DNA of 64,000 nucleotides from Saccharicrinis sp963663905 (GTDB lineage Bacteria; Bacteroidota; Bacteroidia; Bacteroidales; Marinilabiliaceae). The translations under genes were made by a program, and so were the position numbers. Location of the stretch: positions 3,410,001-3,474,000 of the forward strand of contig OY760657.1 in NCBI GenBank assembly GCA_963663905.2. The letters are read 5' to 3'. Position 1 is the first letter of the stretch. Each line of letters starts with the position of its first letter. Positions 10,908 through 20,187 of the stretch are shown here, one piece after another. The notes under the pieces are model-generated. The model had not been told where the DNA came from, made no database searches, and was given only the letters and a program-made list of their open reading frames with translations.

Positions 10908-11757
10908 TCTTATTGATTTTGGCTAATGTATAGCTATCATAATTATGCAAGTCGTTAAACTCTATCATGTTTCGAAGGTTCTGAACATATTCAAATCTCT
11001 TTTCTGAATAATTATTTAGATACCAGATTAATCTATAAGGATTGTCGGAATAGAGGCGCACTTCTCTAAATTGCTTGTATGCATTGGCTTTTGCAATCGT
11101 TTCAAGATAATCATAAACTGATTCAAAAATGGAATCGTACTTTCTTAGATAAACATCATTATCACCTCTTGACTGACTGGCCTTTATTCTTTTTTCGGAG
11201 GAGTTATAAGACCAGATTCCAAATATATTATTGCCCTCTCTACAAAATCTTGACGTTGCCCATCCACTTTCAATTGCAGCCTGTGCAAGTATTATTGAAA
11301 CCGGATTTGGAACCAAACGTTTTATGATGTCATTAACATCTTCGGTTTTATAAAATTCCTTTAAACTATTCAGATATAAAGAATCCCGCTCTGTAACGAC
11401 TCCATTATTTATTGCAGCATTAATTTTTAAAACCCGCTCTCTTTTTAAATCCATTTTTTTACGAGCCATAAGAACCGAAGGAAGCATCATATCCACAAAC
11501 AATCTGGTTCTTTCTTTATAATGCACTTTTCTAAGATCTGGTATTGAACTATACAAGATAGGTGGTACAATGTCTGATTTAATATCAATAATAGAATCAA
11601 CTGAAGTACAATTATTCACAATAACATGAACACCCTTTATCGGTAACTCCTTATTATTATTACGATTAATAAAGTATAATACTATGCTGGCTACAACAAT
11701 CCCTATAATTGGAATATATTTCTGCTTGGCCAGTACATTTTTAAATTCACTCTGCAT
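10876..11757 (-). CDS. Bax-like glucosaminidase (peptidoglycan hydrolase)
   Basis: 293 residues. One N-terminal transmembrane segment (YIPIIGIVVASIVLYFI) anchors an extracytoplasmic domain with the glucosaminidase signature: PVSIILAQAAIESGWATSRF (the Glu in AAIESGW is the expected catalytic acid), NNIFGIWS and YDSIFESVYDYLETIAK. This is the Bax/FlgJ-C/Atl-type fold that cleaves the GlcNAc-(1,4)-MurNAc bond. It follows the ABC-type permease by 17 bases and overlaps the deacetylase gene. It may remodel peptidoglycan together with the deacetylase. The family call is firm; the biological role is inferred. Confidence 0.88.
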   Translation of the reverse strand: MQSEFKNVLAKQKYIPIIGIVVASIVLYFINRNNNKELPIKGVHVIVNNCTSVDSIIDIKSDIVPPILYSSIPDLRKVHYKERTRLFVDMMLPSVLMARKKMDLKRERVLKINAAINNGVVTERDSLYLNSLKEFYKTEDVNDIIKRLVPNPVSIILAQAAIESGWATSRFCREGNNIFGIWSYNSSEKRIKASQSRGDNDVYLRKYDSIFESVYDYLETIAKANAYKQFREVRLYSDNPYRLIWYLNNYSEKRFEYVQNLRNMIEFNDLHNYDSYTLAKINKNDTIWKSLLD

Positions 11758-11774
11758 TTTGTTTGTATTAAAGA

Positions 11775-13019
11775 TTACTCATATCTCAATGACTCAATAG
11801 GATCCAATCGCGATGCTTTTAAAGCAGGCATTAGTCCAGAAAACAGTCCCACTAATAAACAAAGAATAATGCTAATTATAATCCATCCCCATGGTACTAT
11901 AAAACCAGATTTAAAAACCAGGGATAAAATATTCCCAACTAATATACCCAATACAACACCACCTATTCCTCCTAGCACACCAATAGTTATCGACTCCATT
12001 AAAAACTGATTACGAATGGCTTTTTTATTGGCTCCAATAGCTTTACGAATTCCTATTTCCCTTGTTCTTTCAGTAACTGCAACCAACATTATATTCATCA
12101 ATCCAATTGCAGCTCCAAATAAGGTTATAAAACCAATAACATTTGCTATAATAGTAACATTAGACAAGTTTTCAATTAACATTCGTGACAGATTATCACT
12201 CTTTGTAATATTAAAATTATTCTCGTCAATTGTTTTCAATCGTCTAACCAACCTGAATGTTCCTGTTGCTTCATTAATTGCTGCATCTACCTGAGAAGGA
12301 TTATTTGCTTTTACCTCCACTTTAAAGGACATTTTAGGTCGGCTAAAATATTGCCTGACTGTGCTAACAGGAAGTAGAATAATATTATCACTCTGTCCTC
12401 CGAAACCAGCTCCTTTTTCTTCAAGTACACCAATAACCTTATATCGTCCAGAAGCCAGGGAAACCACTTTATCTAAAGCACTTATTTTATTTGGGAATAG
12501 CTTTTTGTACAATACAGCACCTATCACAGCCACATTTCTATTGTCATCAATATCCTGTTTTAAAAAGCCTCTACCCTCTTTGATTTTATGCCCTGATGTA
12601 GAAATAAAATTTTCATCAATCCCCATAACCATTACATTAGGATTAGTCTTGTTGAATTCATGCTTAACAGTAGCATTTCCTGAAGCCACATAAGAAATAG
12701 TAACTACTGCCGGAAATTCGAACAACTCTTTAAATTCAGTTGCTTCTTTATACGATATGTAGCTATAATTTTTAGTGCGATGACGTTTATTGCCAATTAC
12801 AATATTTGAACCTCTGCTTTCTATTGTAAAAGTATTTGCCCCCATACTGGTAAAATTGCTGGATATAGCAGTTTCGATAGATTTTACAGCAGTTAAAATA
12901 CCTACTAAGGCGGTAATTCCAATAACAATAATTAAAATAGTTAAGATTGTTCGAAGTTTGTTGGACTTAATAGCACCAAAAGCAATCTTAATATTTTCAA
13001 TGAATAATCTTGAAACCAT
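11775..13019 (-). CDS. MacB/FtsX-family ABC transporter permease
   Basis: 414 residues with the standard MacB-type layout: an N-terminal transmembrane helix (TILTILIIVIGITALVGIL), a periplasmic MacB-PCD domain (about residues 50-270), then the FtsX domain with three C-terminal helices (NVIGFITLFGAAIGLMNIML; GVLGGIGGVVLGILVG; WIIISIILCLLVGLFSGLMP) and the conserved TERTREIGIRKAIGA coupling loop. Such proteins act as mechanotransmitters or lipoprotein/peptide exporters with a LolD/MacB ATPase, but no ATPase gene lies next to it. As first gene of the operon with a peptidoglycan hydrolase behind it, an FtsEX-like role in controlling hydrolysis is possible, though this is inference only. Confidence 0.9.
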   Translation of the reverse strand: MVSRLFIENIKIAFGAIKSNKLRTILTILIIVIGITALVGILTAVKSIETAISSNFTSMGANTFTIESRGSNIVIGNKRHRTKNYSYISYKEATEFKELFEFPAVVTISYVASGNATVKHEFNKTNPNVMVMGIDENFISTSGHKIKEGRGFLKQDIDDNRNVAVIGAVLYKKLFPNKISALDKVVSLASGRYKVIGVLEEKGAGFGGQSDNIILLPVSTVRQYFSRPKMSFKVEVKANNPSQVDAAINEATGTFRLVRRLKTIDENNFNITKSDNLSRMLIENLSNVTIIANVIGFITLFGAAIGLMNIMLVAVTERTREIGIRKAIGANKKAIRNQFLMESITIGVLGGIGGVVLGILVGNILSLVFKSGFIVPWGWIIISIILCLLVGLFSGLMPALKASRLDPIESLRYE

Positions 13020-13140
13020 GTTGTAGGTTTGTTCTTAAATATTTTATAAATATAATAAAATGAAGTACACTTTAAACTTTTTACCTGTTATTTGGTTACT
13101 ATTTAAACATGACAAAAAGCATAATAATTCTTTTTTTTGT

Positions 13141-13148
13141 TATTTTTG
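13141..13148 (+). promoter_or_regulatory. Candidate -7 box for aconitase
   Basis: TATTTTTG matches the Bacteroidota -7 consensus TAnnTTTG and would give a leader of about 100 bases before the aconitase ATG at 13257. I see no matching -33 TTTG at the right spacing, so support is partial. Confidence 0.35.
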
Positions 13149-13256
13149 TTGTCTTCCAATTCTAAACAGAATCTAAAAAGATGTTTTAATTAACGTTTTA
13201 TACTTAATCCTAAATCTGAAATACACATTTAGAAACATTAAAATAATATAATAGCT

Positions 13257-15518
13257 ATGGCGTTTGACATTGACATGATTAAGAAAGTGTATGCCCAAAT
13301 GGGGGGAAAAGTTGAAAAAGCTAGAACCATTTTGGATAAACCACTTACTCTTACTGAAAAAATCCTTTATGCCCATCTTGCTGATGAAGCGACAGAAGCA
13401 TTTACCAGAGGTGAATCTTATGTAAATTTTAATCCTGACAGGGTTGCTATGCAAGATGCTACTGCTCAAATGGCATTGTTGCAATTTATGCAAGCCGGTA
13501 AAGATAAAACTGCAGTGCCTTCTACTGTTCATGCAGACCACTTGATTCAGGCCAAAGTTGAAGCAGAGAAGGATTTAGCCACAGCTAAAGTTACAAACAA
13601 AGAAGTTTACGACTTTTTAAGCTCAGTTACTAACCGTTATGGTATCGGATTCTGGAAACCAGGAGCTGGTATTATTCACCAGGTGGTTTTAGAAAACTAT
13701 GCTTTCCCTGGAGGTATGATGATTGGAACAGATTCACATACTGTAAATGCCGGTGGTTTAGGTATGGTTGCTATTGGTGTTGGTGGTGCTGATGCCGTAG
13801 ACGTAATGGCAGGAATGCCTTGGGAACTTAAGTTTCCGAAGCTAATTGGTGTAAAATTAACTGGTAAATTAAATGGCTGGACTGCACCAAAAGATATTAT
13901 CTTAAAAGTTGCCGGTATTTTAACTGTTAAAGGTGGTACTGGTTGTATCGTTGAGTATTTTGGCGATGGAGCTGAGTCTTTATCTTGTACAGGCAAAGGA
14001 ACCATTTGTAATATGGGTGCTGAAATTGGTGCTACAACTTCTACATTTGGTTATGATGCTTCAATGGAGCGTTATTTAAGAGCTACAAACAGAGATGATG
14101 TTGCTGATGCAGCAAATGAAGTGAAAGATCTTCTTACTGCTGATGCTGAAGTATATGCAAATCCTGAAAAATATTTTGATCAGGTTATTGAAATTAATTT
14201 AGATGAGCTTGAACCACACTTGAACGGTCCTTTTACTCCCGATAAAGCTACGCCAATCAGCAAGATGCGTGAAGAAGCTGATAAAAACGGATGGCCGTTA
14301 AAAGTTGAAGTAGGTTTGATTGGTTCTTGTACAAACTCATCATACGAAGATATTTCTAAAGCTGCTTCTGTAGCTGAAGATGCAGTTAAAAAAGGCTTAA
14401 AAGCAAAAGCTGAATTCTCAATCACTCCGGGTTCTGAACAAGTACGCTACACTATCGACCGAGATGGTATGGTAGATACTTTCAAGAAAATTGATGGTGT
14501 TGTATTTGCAAATGCTTGTGGACCATGTATTGGTATGTGGGCACGTTTGGGTGCTGAAAAACAAGAGAAAAATACTATCGTACACTCTTTCAACAGAAAC
14601 TTTGCAAAGCGTGCTGATGGTAACCCTAATACATTTGCATTTGTAGGTTCTCCTGAATTAGTAACTGCTTTAGCAATTGCCGGTGATTTAGGATTTAACC
14701 CTATTACAGATACATTGGTTAATGATAAAGGAGAAACTGTAAAATTAGAAGCTCCAACAGGTCATGAACTACCACCAAAAGGTTTTGACGTTGAAGATCC
14801 GGGATATCAAGCTCCTGCTGCTGATGGCTCTAATGTAGAAGTTGTCGTATCTCCTGACAGTAAAAGATTACAGTTATTAACTCCATTTAAAGAGTGGGAT
14901 GGTCAAAATATTACTGGTGCCAAACTTTTAATTAAGGCTGAAGGTAAGTGTACAACAGACCATATTTCAATGGCTGGTCCTTGGTTAACATACAGAGGAC
15001 ACCTTGATAACATCTCTAACAATATGCTTATCGGAGCTGTAAACAAGTTTAACGGCGAAACTAATAAAGTTAAATCACAGCTTACTGGCGAATACGGAGA
15101 AGTTCCTGCAACTCAAAGAGCATACAAAGAAGCAGGAATCCCAACTGTAGTAGTTGGTGACCACAACTATGGAGAAGGTTCTTCAAGAGAGCATGCTGCT
15201 ATGGAACCAAGACACCTTGGTGTTAGAGCAGTATTGGTAAAAAGTTTTGCTCGTATTCACGAAACAAACCTTAAAAAACAAGGTATGTTAGGTATAACTT
15301 TTGCAAACGAAGCTGACTACGAAAAAATTCAGGAAGACGATACTTTCAATTTTGTTGACCTTGTTGATTTTGCTCCAGGCAAACCATTAACTATTGAAGT
15401 GGTTCATGCTGATGGTTCAAAAGACTTAATCGTTGCTAACCATACTTATAATGCTCAACAAATTGAGTGGTTTAAAAATGGTAGTGCATTAAATTTAATT
15501 AAAAAGCAAAACGCTTAA
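13257..15518 (+). CDS. acn: Aconitate hydratase (mitochondrial-type aconitase)
   Basis: 753 residues, the normal length for Bacteroidota aconitases of the mitochondrial type. It interconverts citrate and isocitrate in the TCA cycle using a [4Fe-4S] cluster. Visible motifs: GTDSHTVNAGG (about residue 156), the cluster ligands Cys358 in GSCTNSS and Cys421/Cys424 in NACGPCIGMW, and the swivel-domain active-site loop GDHNYGEGSSREHAAMEPRH. It is monocistronic, with a divergent operon upstream and an intrinsic terminator at 15543-15575. All catalytic landmarks are intact, and no neighbouring TCA genes are present. Confidence 0.98.
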   Translation: MAFDIDMIKKVYAQMGGKVEKARTILDKPLTLTEKILYAHLADEATEAFTRGESYVNFNPDRVAMQDATAQMALLQFMQAGKDKTAVPSTVHADHLIQAKVEAEKDLATAKVTNKEVYDFLSSVTNRYGIGFWKPGAGIIHQVVLENYAFPGGMMIGTDSHTVNAGGLGMVAIGVGGADAVDVMAGMPWELKFPKLIGVKLTGKLNGWTAPKDIILKVAGILTVKGGTGCIVEYFGDGAESLSCTGKGTICNMGAEIGATTSTFGYDASMERYLRATNRDDVADAANEVKDLLTADAEVYANPEKYFDQVIEINLDELEPHLNGPFTPDKATPISKMREEADKNGWPLKVEVGLIGSCTNSSYEDISKAASVAEDAVKKGLKAKAEFSITPGSEQVRYTIDRDGMVDTFKKIDGVVFANACGPCIGMWARLGAEKQEKNTIVHSFNRNFAKRADGNPNTFAFVGSPELVTALAIAGDLGFNPITDTLVNDKGETVKLEAPTGHELPPKGFDVEDPGYQAPAADGSNVEVVVSPDSKRLQLLTPFKEWDGQNITGAKLLIKAEGKCTTDHISMAGPWLTYRGHLDNISNNMLIGAVNKFNGETNKVKSQLTGEYGEVPATQRAYKEAGIPTVVVGDHNYGEGSSREHAAMEPRHLGVRAVLVKSFARIHETNLKKQGMLGITFANEADYEKIQEDDTFNFVDLVDFAPGKPLTIEVVHADGSKDLIVANHTYNAQQIEWFKNGSALNLIKKQNA

Positions 15519-15542
15519 GTAATACGTTTGCTACACAATATT

Positions 15543-15575
15543 AAGGCTGTTCATTTTTTTGGACAGCCTTTTCTT
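15543..15575 (+). terminator. Intrinsic terminator of aconitase
   Basis: Stem AAGGCTGT (15543-15550) and ACAGCCTT (15563-15570), then TTCTTTT. It lies 25 bases after the aconitase stop. Confidence 0.85.
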
Positions 15576-15622
15576 TTGCATCTAGCTATTATTGGCAATC
15601 TTTAACAGACAAAATTTCATAT

Positions 15623-15913
15623 ATGAACTTAGTAAAAAATTTAAATAGAATTACTAGTATCATTATTACTGTTATAAATCTAATATGGACAGAACATTGG
15701 ATCTCGCTATTTCATGATTATTATTTCACTAAAATATTATGGCTTTATATGTATCCAAACTGGGTATTGATTTTGAATATATCAATAGGTCTAATAGGTA
15801 TTTACATTGGATTCAGATTAATAAAAAACAATATCCATATTTTTAAGGCTTTATCCATTGTTATCACCCTGCTTATTTTAGGTTTACTTGTATCTTATTA
15901 TGTTCCTAGCTAA
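15623..15913 (+). CDS. Small three-helix membrane protein, unknown
   Basis: 96 residues with three hydrophobic stretches, at roughly residues 9-24, 46-63 and 74-93. The last two helices (NWVLILNISIGLIGIYIGF; ALSIVITLLILGLLVSYYV) are convincing membrane segments. No family recognised. It starts about 50 bases after the aconitase terminator and is probably transcribed alone. The ATG and smooth hydrophobic pattern support a real gene, but short AT-rich frames can mimic this. Confidence 0.5.
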   Translation: MNLVKNLNRITSIIITVINLIWTEHWISLFHDYYFTKILWLYMYPNWVLILNISIGLIGIYIGFRLIKNNIHIFKALSIVITLLILGLLVSYYVPS

Positions 15914-16005
15914 TTTAAATGATGAGCAAAAACTATTACTCCATGAAGAATAAACTAATTATTGAACAACTGTAATTCAACCTCAAACATAATCAACAAA
16001 TATTC

Positions 16006-16236
16006 CAAGCACTCGTGCGGCAAGCCTGTAACACGGCGTAATTTTCCTCAAACAGATTGCAGGAAGAAAAATACGAGGCGTAATTCATCTGAACAGAAGC
16101 GAAGGAAGCATTCTACACCTAATTATTTGTTAAAACACTCGTGTTTGGAGACAATTATGAGGCGAAGAAACCGTCCTGTAATTTGCAGCGACTTTTATAC
16201 GAGGTGTTATTATGCTCCTGCACGAGTGTTTGAAAC
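16006..16236. repeat. Imperfect ~230-bp inverted-repeat element with CACTCGTG/CACGAGTG ends
   Basis: The two ends are inverted: CACTCGTGC at 16010-16018 and GCACGAGTG at 16220-16228. A third copy sits in a near-palindrome AAACACTCGTGTTT at 16133-16146. Moving inward the arms keep partial complementarity (AGC/GCT, TAACAC/GTGTTA, CGTA/TACG). Inside are two direct-repeat-like units starting GGCGTAATT near 16033 and 16077. The segment looks richer in G+C than its flanks and carries no credible protein. It resembles a MITE-like or structured intergenic repeat, but only one copy lies in this window. Confidence 0.45.
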
Positions 16237-16280
16237 ATTTTCGGTTAAAAAATGCATTTCAACAAGGTTGGTTATAAAAA

Positions 16281-16314
16281 CAAAAAGGAGTTGCCGGATA
16301 AACCAACAACTCCT
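16281..16314 (-). terminator. Intrinsic terminator of pheT
   Basis: Stem AGGAGTTG (16286-16293) with CAACTCCT (16307-16314), followed on the minus strand by TTTTTG. It begins 26 bases past the pheT stop. Confidence 0.8.
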
Positions 16315-16339
16315 CAAATATTTTAAATATAAGATATGA

Positions 16340-18796
16340 TTATCTTAAAGATGCGCCTACTTCACGCTCCAGATTTTTAATCATACTACCCATTATTTTA
16401 TCAATTTGCTTATCTGTTAACGTTTTATTTTCATCTTGTAAAATAAAGTTCACAGCATACGATTTTTTACCTGCTCCTAACTTTTCACCCTCATAAATAT
16501 CAAATAAAGAAACACTCTTTAAAAGCTTCTTCTCTGTTTTTTGAGCTACTTCTTTAATTTGACCAAAAGTAATGTTTTTATCAACCAATAAAGCCAAGTC
16601 TCTACTTACTTCAGGATACTTTGGAATCTCTTTATAAATCACTTTTTGCTTTCCTGCTACTTTTAATAAGTTGTCCCAGTTTAACTCAGCAAAGTAAACA
16701 GTTTCCTTTATTCCAAAGGCTTTACATAAAGCAGGGCTCACAATACCAAAATCAACCAAATGAATTTTGTTTTTAGTAGATAAGTTCATTCCTTCAACAA
16801 AAATATCGTTTTCAACCTCAGTCTCAGCTAACATTGATTCAGGAATATTTAAACGAGTCATAATTTGATTTACAACAGCACGAATATCAGCAAAAGAAAC
16901 TTTTCTTTCCTGAGCATTCCAGTTTGCAGCAATCATATTACCAGTTAAAAATAACCCTAATGAATGATGCTCTGAATATTTATCTAAAGAACCCTTTTCT
17001 CCTTCTGGATTATTCAGGCTATAACAATTACCAAACTCAAATAATTTAAGATCAGCGTTTCTTCTGTTTACATTATGTACCAAAGATTCTAATCCACCCA
17101 TAATTAACGATTGACGCATTCCGCCTAAATCATTACTCAATGGATTAAATAAAGCAACTACATTTTTCTCCGGGTATTTAGTAAGTTCCGCATAGAATCC
17201 TGGCTTTGTCAATGAGTTACACATAATCTCATTAAAACCTTGAGAAACCAATTGATTAGCTATAATGTTCTTTACCTTATGATCATCAGGCTTATCTGAA
17301 TACACTAAAGTAGAATGAACAGCTTCAGGTATCTCAATATTATTATATCCGTAGATTCGTAAAATATCTTCAATTACATCAACTTCTCTTTGTACATCAA
17401 CTCTGTATGGAGGCACAGACAATTTCATACCCACCTCATCTTCATTAAGAATATCCATTTCTAATGAGGTAACAATAGCTTTAATGGTTTCTTTAGAAAG
17501 ATCTTTTCCGATTAAACGCAAAATATTTTTCCATTTTACATCCACCTCAAAATTAGCAATTGGCTCAGGATAGATATCTGTCACTTCAGATGAAATTGTT
17601 CCACCTGCAACTTCCTTAATTAATAAAGCCGCTCTTTTAAGAGCAAAAACTGTGATATTTGGATCAATACCTCTTTCAAAACGGAAAGATGCATCTGTAC
17701 TTAAAGTATGACGCTTTGCTGTTTTTCGAACATAAACAGGATTAAAATATGCACTCTCTAAAAATACTTTAGTTGTAGTATCCTTAACCCCACTCTTACT
17801 TCCACCAAAAACACCTGCAATACACATTCCTTCTTCTGCATTACAAATCATCAAGTCCTTATCAGAAAGTTCTCTTTCTAAATCATCAAGAGTTGTGAAT
17901 TTTGTTTTTTCAGGAAGTGTTTTAACAATTACTTTATCGCCTTTGATTTCAGCTCCATCAAATGCGTGTAATGGCTGACCTAATTCGTGTAATACGTAAT
18001 TAGTAACATCAACCACATTATTAATTGGAGATAAACCAATCAATTTTAATTTATTCTTTAACCAATCAGGAGAATCCTGTACTGTAACACCAGAAATCGT
18101 AATTCCGCAATATCTTGGACAAGCCTCTTGATTTTCTACAATCACCTCAACTGGGTAATCATTATTCTCTACTTTAAAATCATCAATGGAAGGTAAAGTT
18201 AAAGTAACATCCTCACCATTTGATTTTAAATAAGCTGCTAAATCTCTTGCCACACCATAATGAGATGCACTATCCACGCGGTTTGGCGTTAAGTCAACTT
18301 CAAAAACAACATCAGTTTCTACCTTAAAATATTCTTTGGCTGGAGTTCCAACCTGAACATCAGCCGGTAAAACCATAATACCATCATGACTATTACCTAA
18401 ACCGATCTCATCCTCAGCACAAATCATTCCCTGAGATTCTTCGCCTCTGATTTTTGATTTTTTGATAGTAAAGCTTTCATCACCATCATAAAGCACTGTA
18501 CCAACTGTAGCAACCACAACTTTTTGTCCGGCTGCAACATTAGGTGCTCCACATACAACAGGCAGAATGTTATCACCACCTACATTAACAGTAGTTTTAC
18601 TTAGCTTATCAGCATTTGGATGTCTTTCGCAAGTCAACACTTCACCAATTACCAATCCTTCTAAACCACCCTTAATAGATTGAACTTCTTCTATTCCACC
18701 TACTTCAAGACCGATATCTGTCAATATCTTTGACACTTTTTCTGCCTCAATATCAATATTTAAATAATTTTTAAGCCAGTTGTATGAAATTTGCAT
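16340..18796 (-). CDS. pheT: Phenylalanine-tRNA ligase beta subunit
   Basis: 818 residues, full length for bacterial PheT. It forms the alpha2-beta2 enzyme that charges tRNA-Phe in the cytoplasm. Domains in order: the N-terminal tRNA-binding OB fold (about 40-150, VLTCERHPNADKLSKTTVNV), B3/B4 editing domain (about 210-390, FTTLDDLERELSDKDLMICN), B5 domain (about 400-475), the catalytic-like core, and the C-terminal anticodon-binding FDX-ACB domain (about 725-818, IPKYPEVSRDLALLVDKN). pheS is not in the window, so the subunits are encoded apart, as is common in this phylum. It has its own terminator at 16281. Confidence 0.98.
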   Translation of the reverse strand: MQISYNWLKNYLNIDIEAEKVSKILTDIGLEVGGIEEVQSIKGGLEGLVIGEVLTCERHPNADKLSKTTVNVGGDNILPVVCGAPNVAAGQKVVVATVGTVLYDGDESFTIKKSKIRGEESQGMICAEDEIGLGNSHDGIMVLPADVQVGTPAKEYFKVETDVVFEVDLTPNRVDSASHYGVARDLAAYLKSNGEDVTLTLPSIDDFKVENNDYPVEVIVENQEACPRYCGITISGVTVQDSPDWLKNKLKLIGLSPINNVVDVTNYVLHELGQPLHAFDGAEIKGDKVIVKTLPEKTKFTTLDDLERELSDKDLMICNAEEGMCIAGVFGGSKSGVKDTTTKVFLESAYFNPVYVRKTAKRHTLSTDASFRFERGIDPNITVFALKRAALLIKEVAGGTISSEVTDIYPEPIANFEVDVKWKNILRLIGKDLSKETIKAIVTSLEMDILNEDEVGMKLSVPPYRVDVQREVDVIEDILRIYGYNNIEIPEAVHSTLVYSDKPDDHKVKNIIANQLVSQGFNEIMCNSLTKPGFYAELTKYPEKNVVALFNPLSNDLGGMRQSLIMGGLESLVHNVNRRNADLKLFEFGNCYSLNNPEGEKGSLDKYSEHHSLGLFLTGNMIAANWNAQERKVSFADIRAVVNQIMTRLNIPESMLAETEVENDIFVEGMNLSTKNKIHLVDFGIVSPALCKAFGIKETVYFAELNWDNLLKVAGKQKVIYKEIPKYPEVSRDLALLVDKNITFGQIKEVAQKTEKKLLKSVSLFDIYEGEKLGAGKKSYAVNFILQDENKTLTDKQIDKIMGSMIKNLEREVGASLR

Positions 18797-18878
18797 TTGT
18801 AATGATTTTGATTAACCTTAAACAAGGAATATAACTATTCAAAAACACATTCTTATACAGAATATTATTTTGAGCCAA

Positions 18879-18886
18879 CAAAAGTA
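18879..18886 (-). promoter_or_regulatory. Candidate -7 box for pheT
   Basis: CAAAAGTA on the plus strand reads TACTTTTG on the minus strand, matching TAnnTTTG. It is about 83 bases before the pheT ATG. No clear -33 element accompanies it. Confidence 0.3.
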
Positions 18887-19044
18887 ATTATTTTGATATC
18901 AAGTACCGAATTTTTGTGAATTAAAGATGATATGTTCTATGGTATAAATTTTGTAAATATGGAATCTCCCCTTAAAAACTTTAAATGGAACAAGATGAAT
19001 GAGCATTTTGCACTATATTTTCAAATATTCTGAGAAAGACTATC

Positions 19045-19052
19045 TATATTTG
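19045..19052 (+). promoter_or_regulatory. Candidate -7 box for the surE-gldG run
   Basis: TATATTTG matches TAnnTTTG and lies 26 bases before the GTG start of surE. No TTTG is found at the -33 position. Confidence 0.35.
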
Positions 19053-19077
19053 AGTTCTAATTAAAATCAACACTATC

Positions 19078-19845
19078 GTGAACAAAGAAAAACCGGTTAT
19101 ACTTGTCACAAACGATGATGGAATACAGGCTAAAGGAATTTTAACTCTGGCTGATACATTAAAAGAATTTGGTAAAGTGATTGTGGTTGCTGCTGACAAA
19201 TCATTCTCGGCTATGTCGCACGCCATTACAGTAAAGGATCCTTTACGATTAAAAGATAAAGGCGAAAAAGATGGTATCCATTTCTATCAAACTAATGGAA
19301 CACCAGCCGATTGTGTAAAACTTGCTTTACATTTTATATTAAAGCACAAACCGGATTTAATTGTTTCCGGGATAAACCACGGTACAAATAGCTCAACAAG
19401 TGTACATTATTCAGGAACGCTGGGAGCTGCAAGAGAAGGCTGTTTAAATGGAGTTCCTTCCATTGGTTTTTCATTACTCAACCATGATGCCGATGCTGAT
19501 TTTAGTGAAAGTACTAGGGTTGTAAAATCAGTTGTATCAGAAACCTTAAATAAAGGTATTGAAGAAGGAACCTTTTTAAATGTTAACATTCCGGATTCTA
19601 AAAAACTTGCAGGTATCAAGCATTGCAGACAAGGAAAAGGTAAATGGATTGAAGAATTTGTTGAAAGAGAAGATCCCAGAGGTGAAAAGTACTATTGGCT
19701 CACCGGTCACTTTAAAAACCTTGAACCAGAAGCAACAGATACTGATGAATACTTTTTAGATAATAATTTTGCGACTGTGGTTCCTTGTAAAATTGACATT
19801 ACTGATTTTGATAATTTAAAAAACGAAATTAATTATGCCTTGTAA
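19078..19845 (+). CDS. surE: 5'/3'-nucleotidase SurE
   Basis: 255 residues, starting at GTG 19078; no ATG fits the conserved N-terminus. SurE is a divalent-metal phosphatase that dephosphorylates nucleoside 5'- and 3'-monophosphates. The family start ILVTNDDGIQAKGI supplies the metal-binding Asp pair. Further conserved features are FSAMSHAITV (metal/substrate Ser), the GTPADCVKLAL segment, SGINHGTNSSTSVHYSGTLGAAREG, and PSIGFSL. The gene leads a plus-strand run with the 98-aa membrane protein (11-base overlap), lpxB and gldFG. Confidence 0.97.
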   Translation: MNKEKPVILVTNDDGIQAKGILTLADTLKEFGKVIVVAADKSFSAMSHAITVKDPLRLKDKGEKDGIHFYQTNGTPADCVKLALHFILKHKPDLIVSGINHGTNSSTSVHYSGTLGAAREGCLNGVPSIGFSLLNHDADADFSESTRVVKSVVSETLNKGIEEGTFLNVNIPDSKKLAGIKHCRQGKGKWIEEFVEREDPRGEKYYWLTGHFKNLEPEATDTDEYFLDNNFATVVPCKIDITDFDNLKNEINYAL

Positions 19846-20131
19846 ATGTAATAAGTTATACATTGGATTAATCATTGGTCTGATTCTACCGGTTATTACT
19901 TCCTGGTTAATTTTTTATTTCCGCTTTGGAAATTCTCTTAGCCTGAATGAATTTATACAAGGTTTAGTTCAAGCTCATGGTTTCACAAAACTACTCAGCG
20001 TAAGTGTTTTGCCTAATTTAGCTATTTTCTTAATTGCTATTAAACTGGATCGCTTACTGGCTGCAAGAGGTATTGTTACAGCTACTTTACTATATGCAAT
20101 AGCTGTTATTGTATTACGATTCGTGTTATAA
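19835..20131 (+). CDS. Small membrane protein between surE and lpxB
   Basis: 98 residues. Hydrophobic segments at about 8-28 (LYIGLIIGLILPVITSWLIF), 51-67 and 78-97 suggest three membrane helices. The start ATG lies inside the last codons of surE (11-base overlap), indicating translational coupling. No function is known to me. Its place before lpxB suggests an envelope context, but that is inference. Confidence 0.75.
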   Translation: MPCKCNKLYIGLIIGLILPVITSWLIFYFRFGNSLSLNEFIQGLVQAHGFTKLLSVSVLPNLAIFLIAIKLDRLLAARGIVTATLLYAIAVIVLRFVL

Positions 20132-20187
20132 TCATTTCATTTTCATTAACGATTTATTTAACAAGATAAATTAAACAATCATATCAA

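Noticed and set aside
13173..13541. Minus-strand frame over the aconitase 5' end
   Set aside because: Antisense to a firmly identified gene; composition follows from the aconitase codons.
15962..16339. Open frame of 125 codons on the plus strand
   Set aside because: It runs through the inverted-repeat element and the pheT terminator. Its Cys/Arg/Lys-rich translation has no protein-like pattern.
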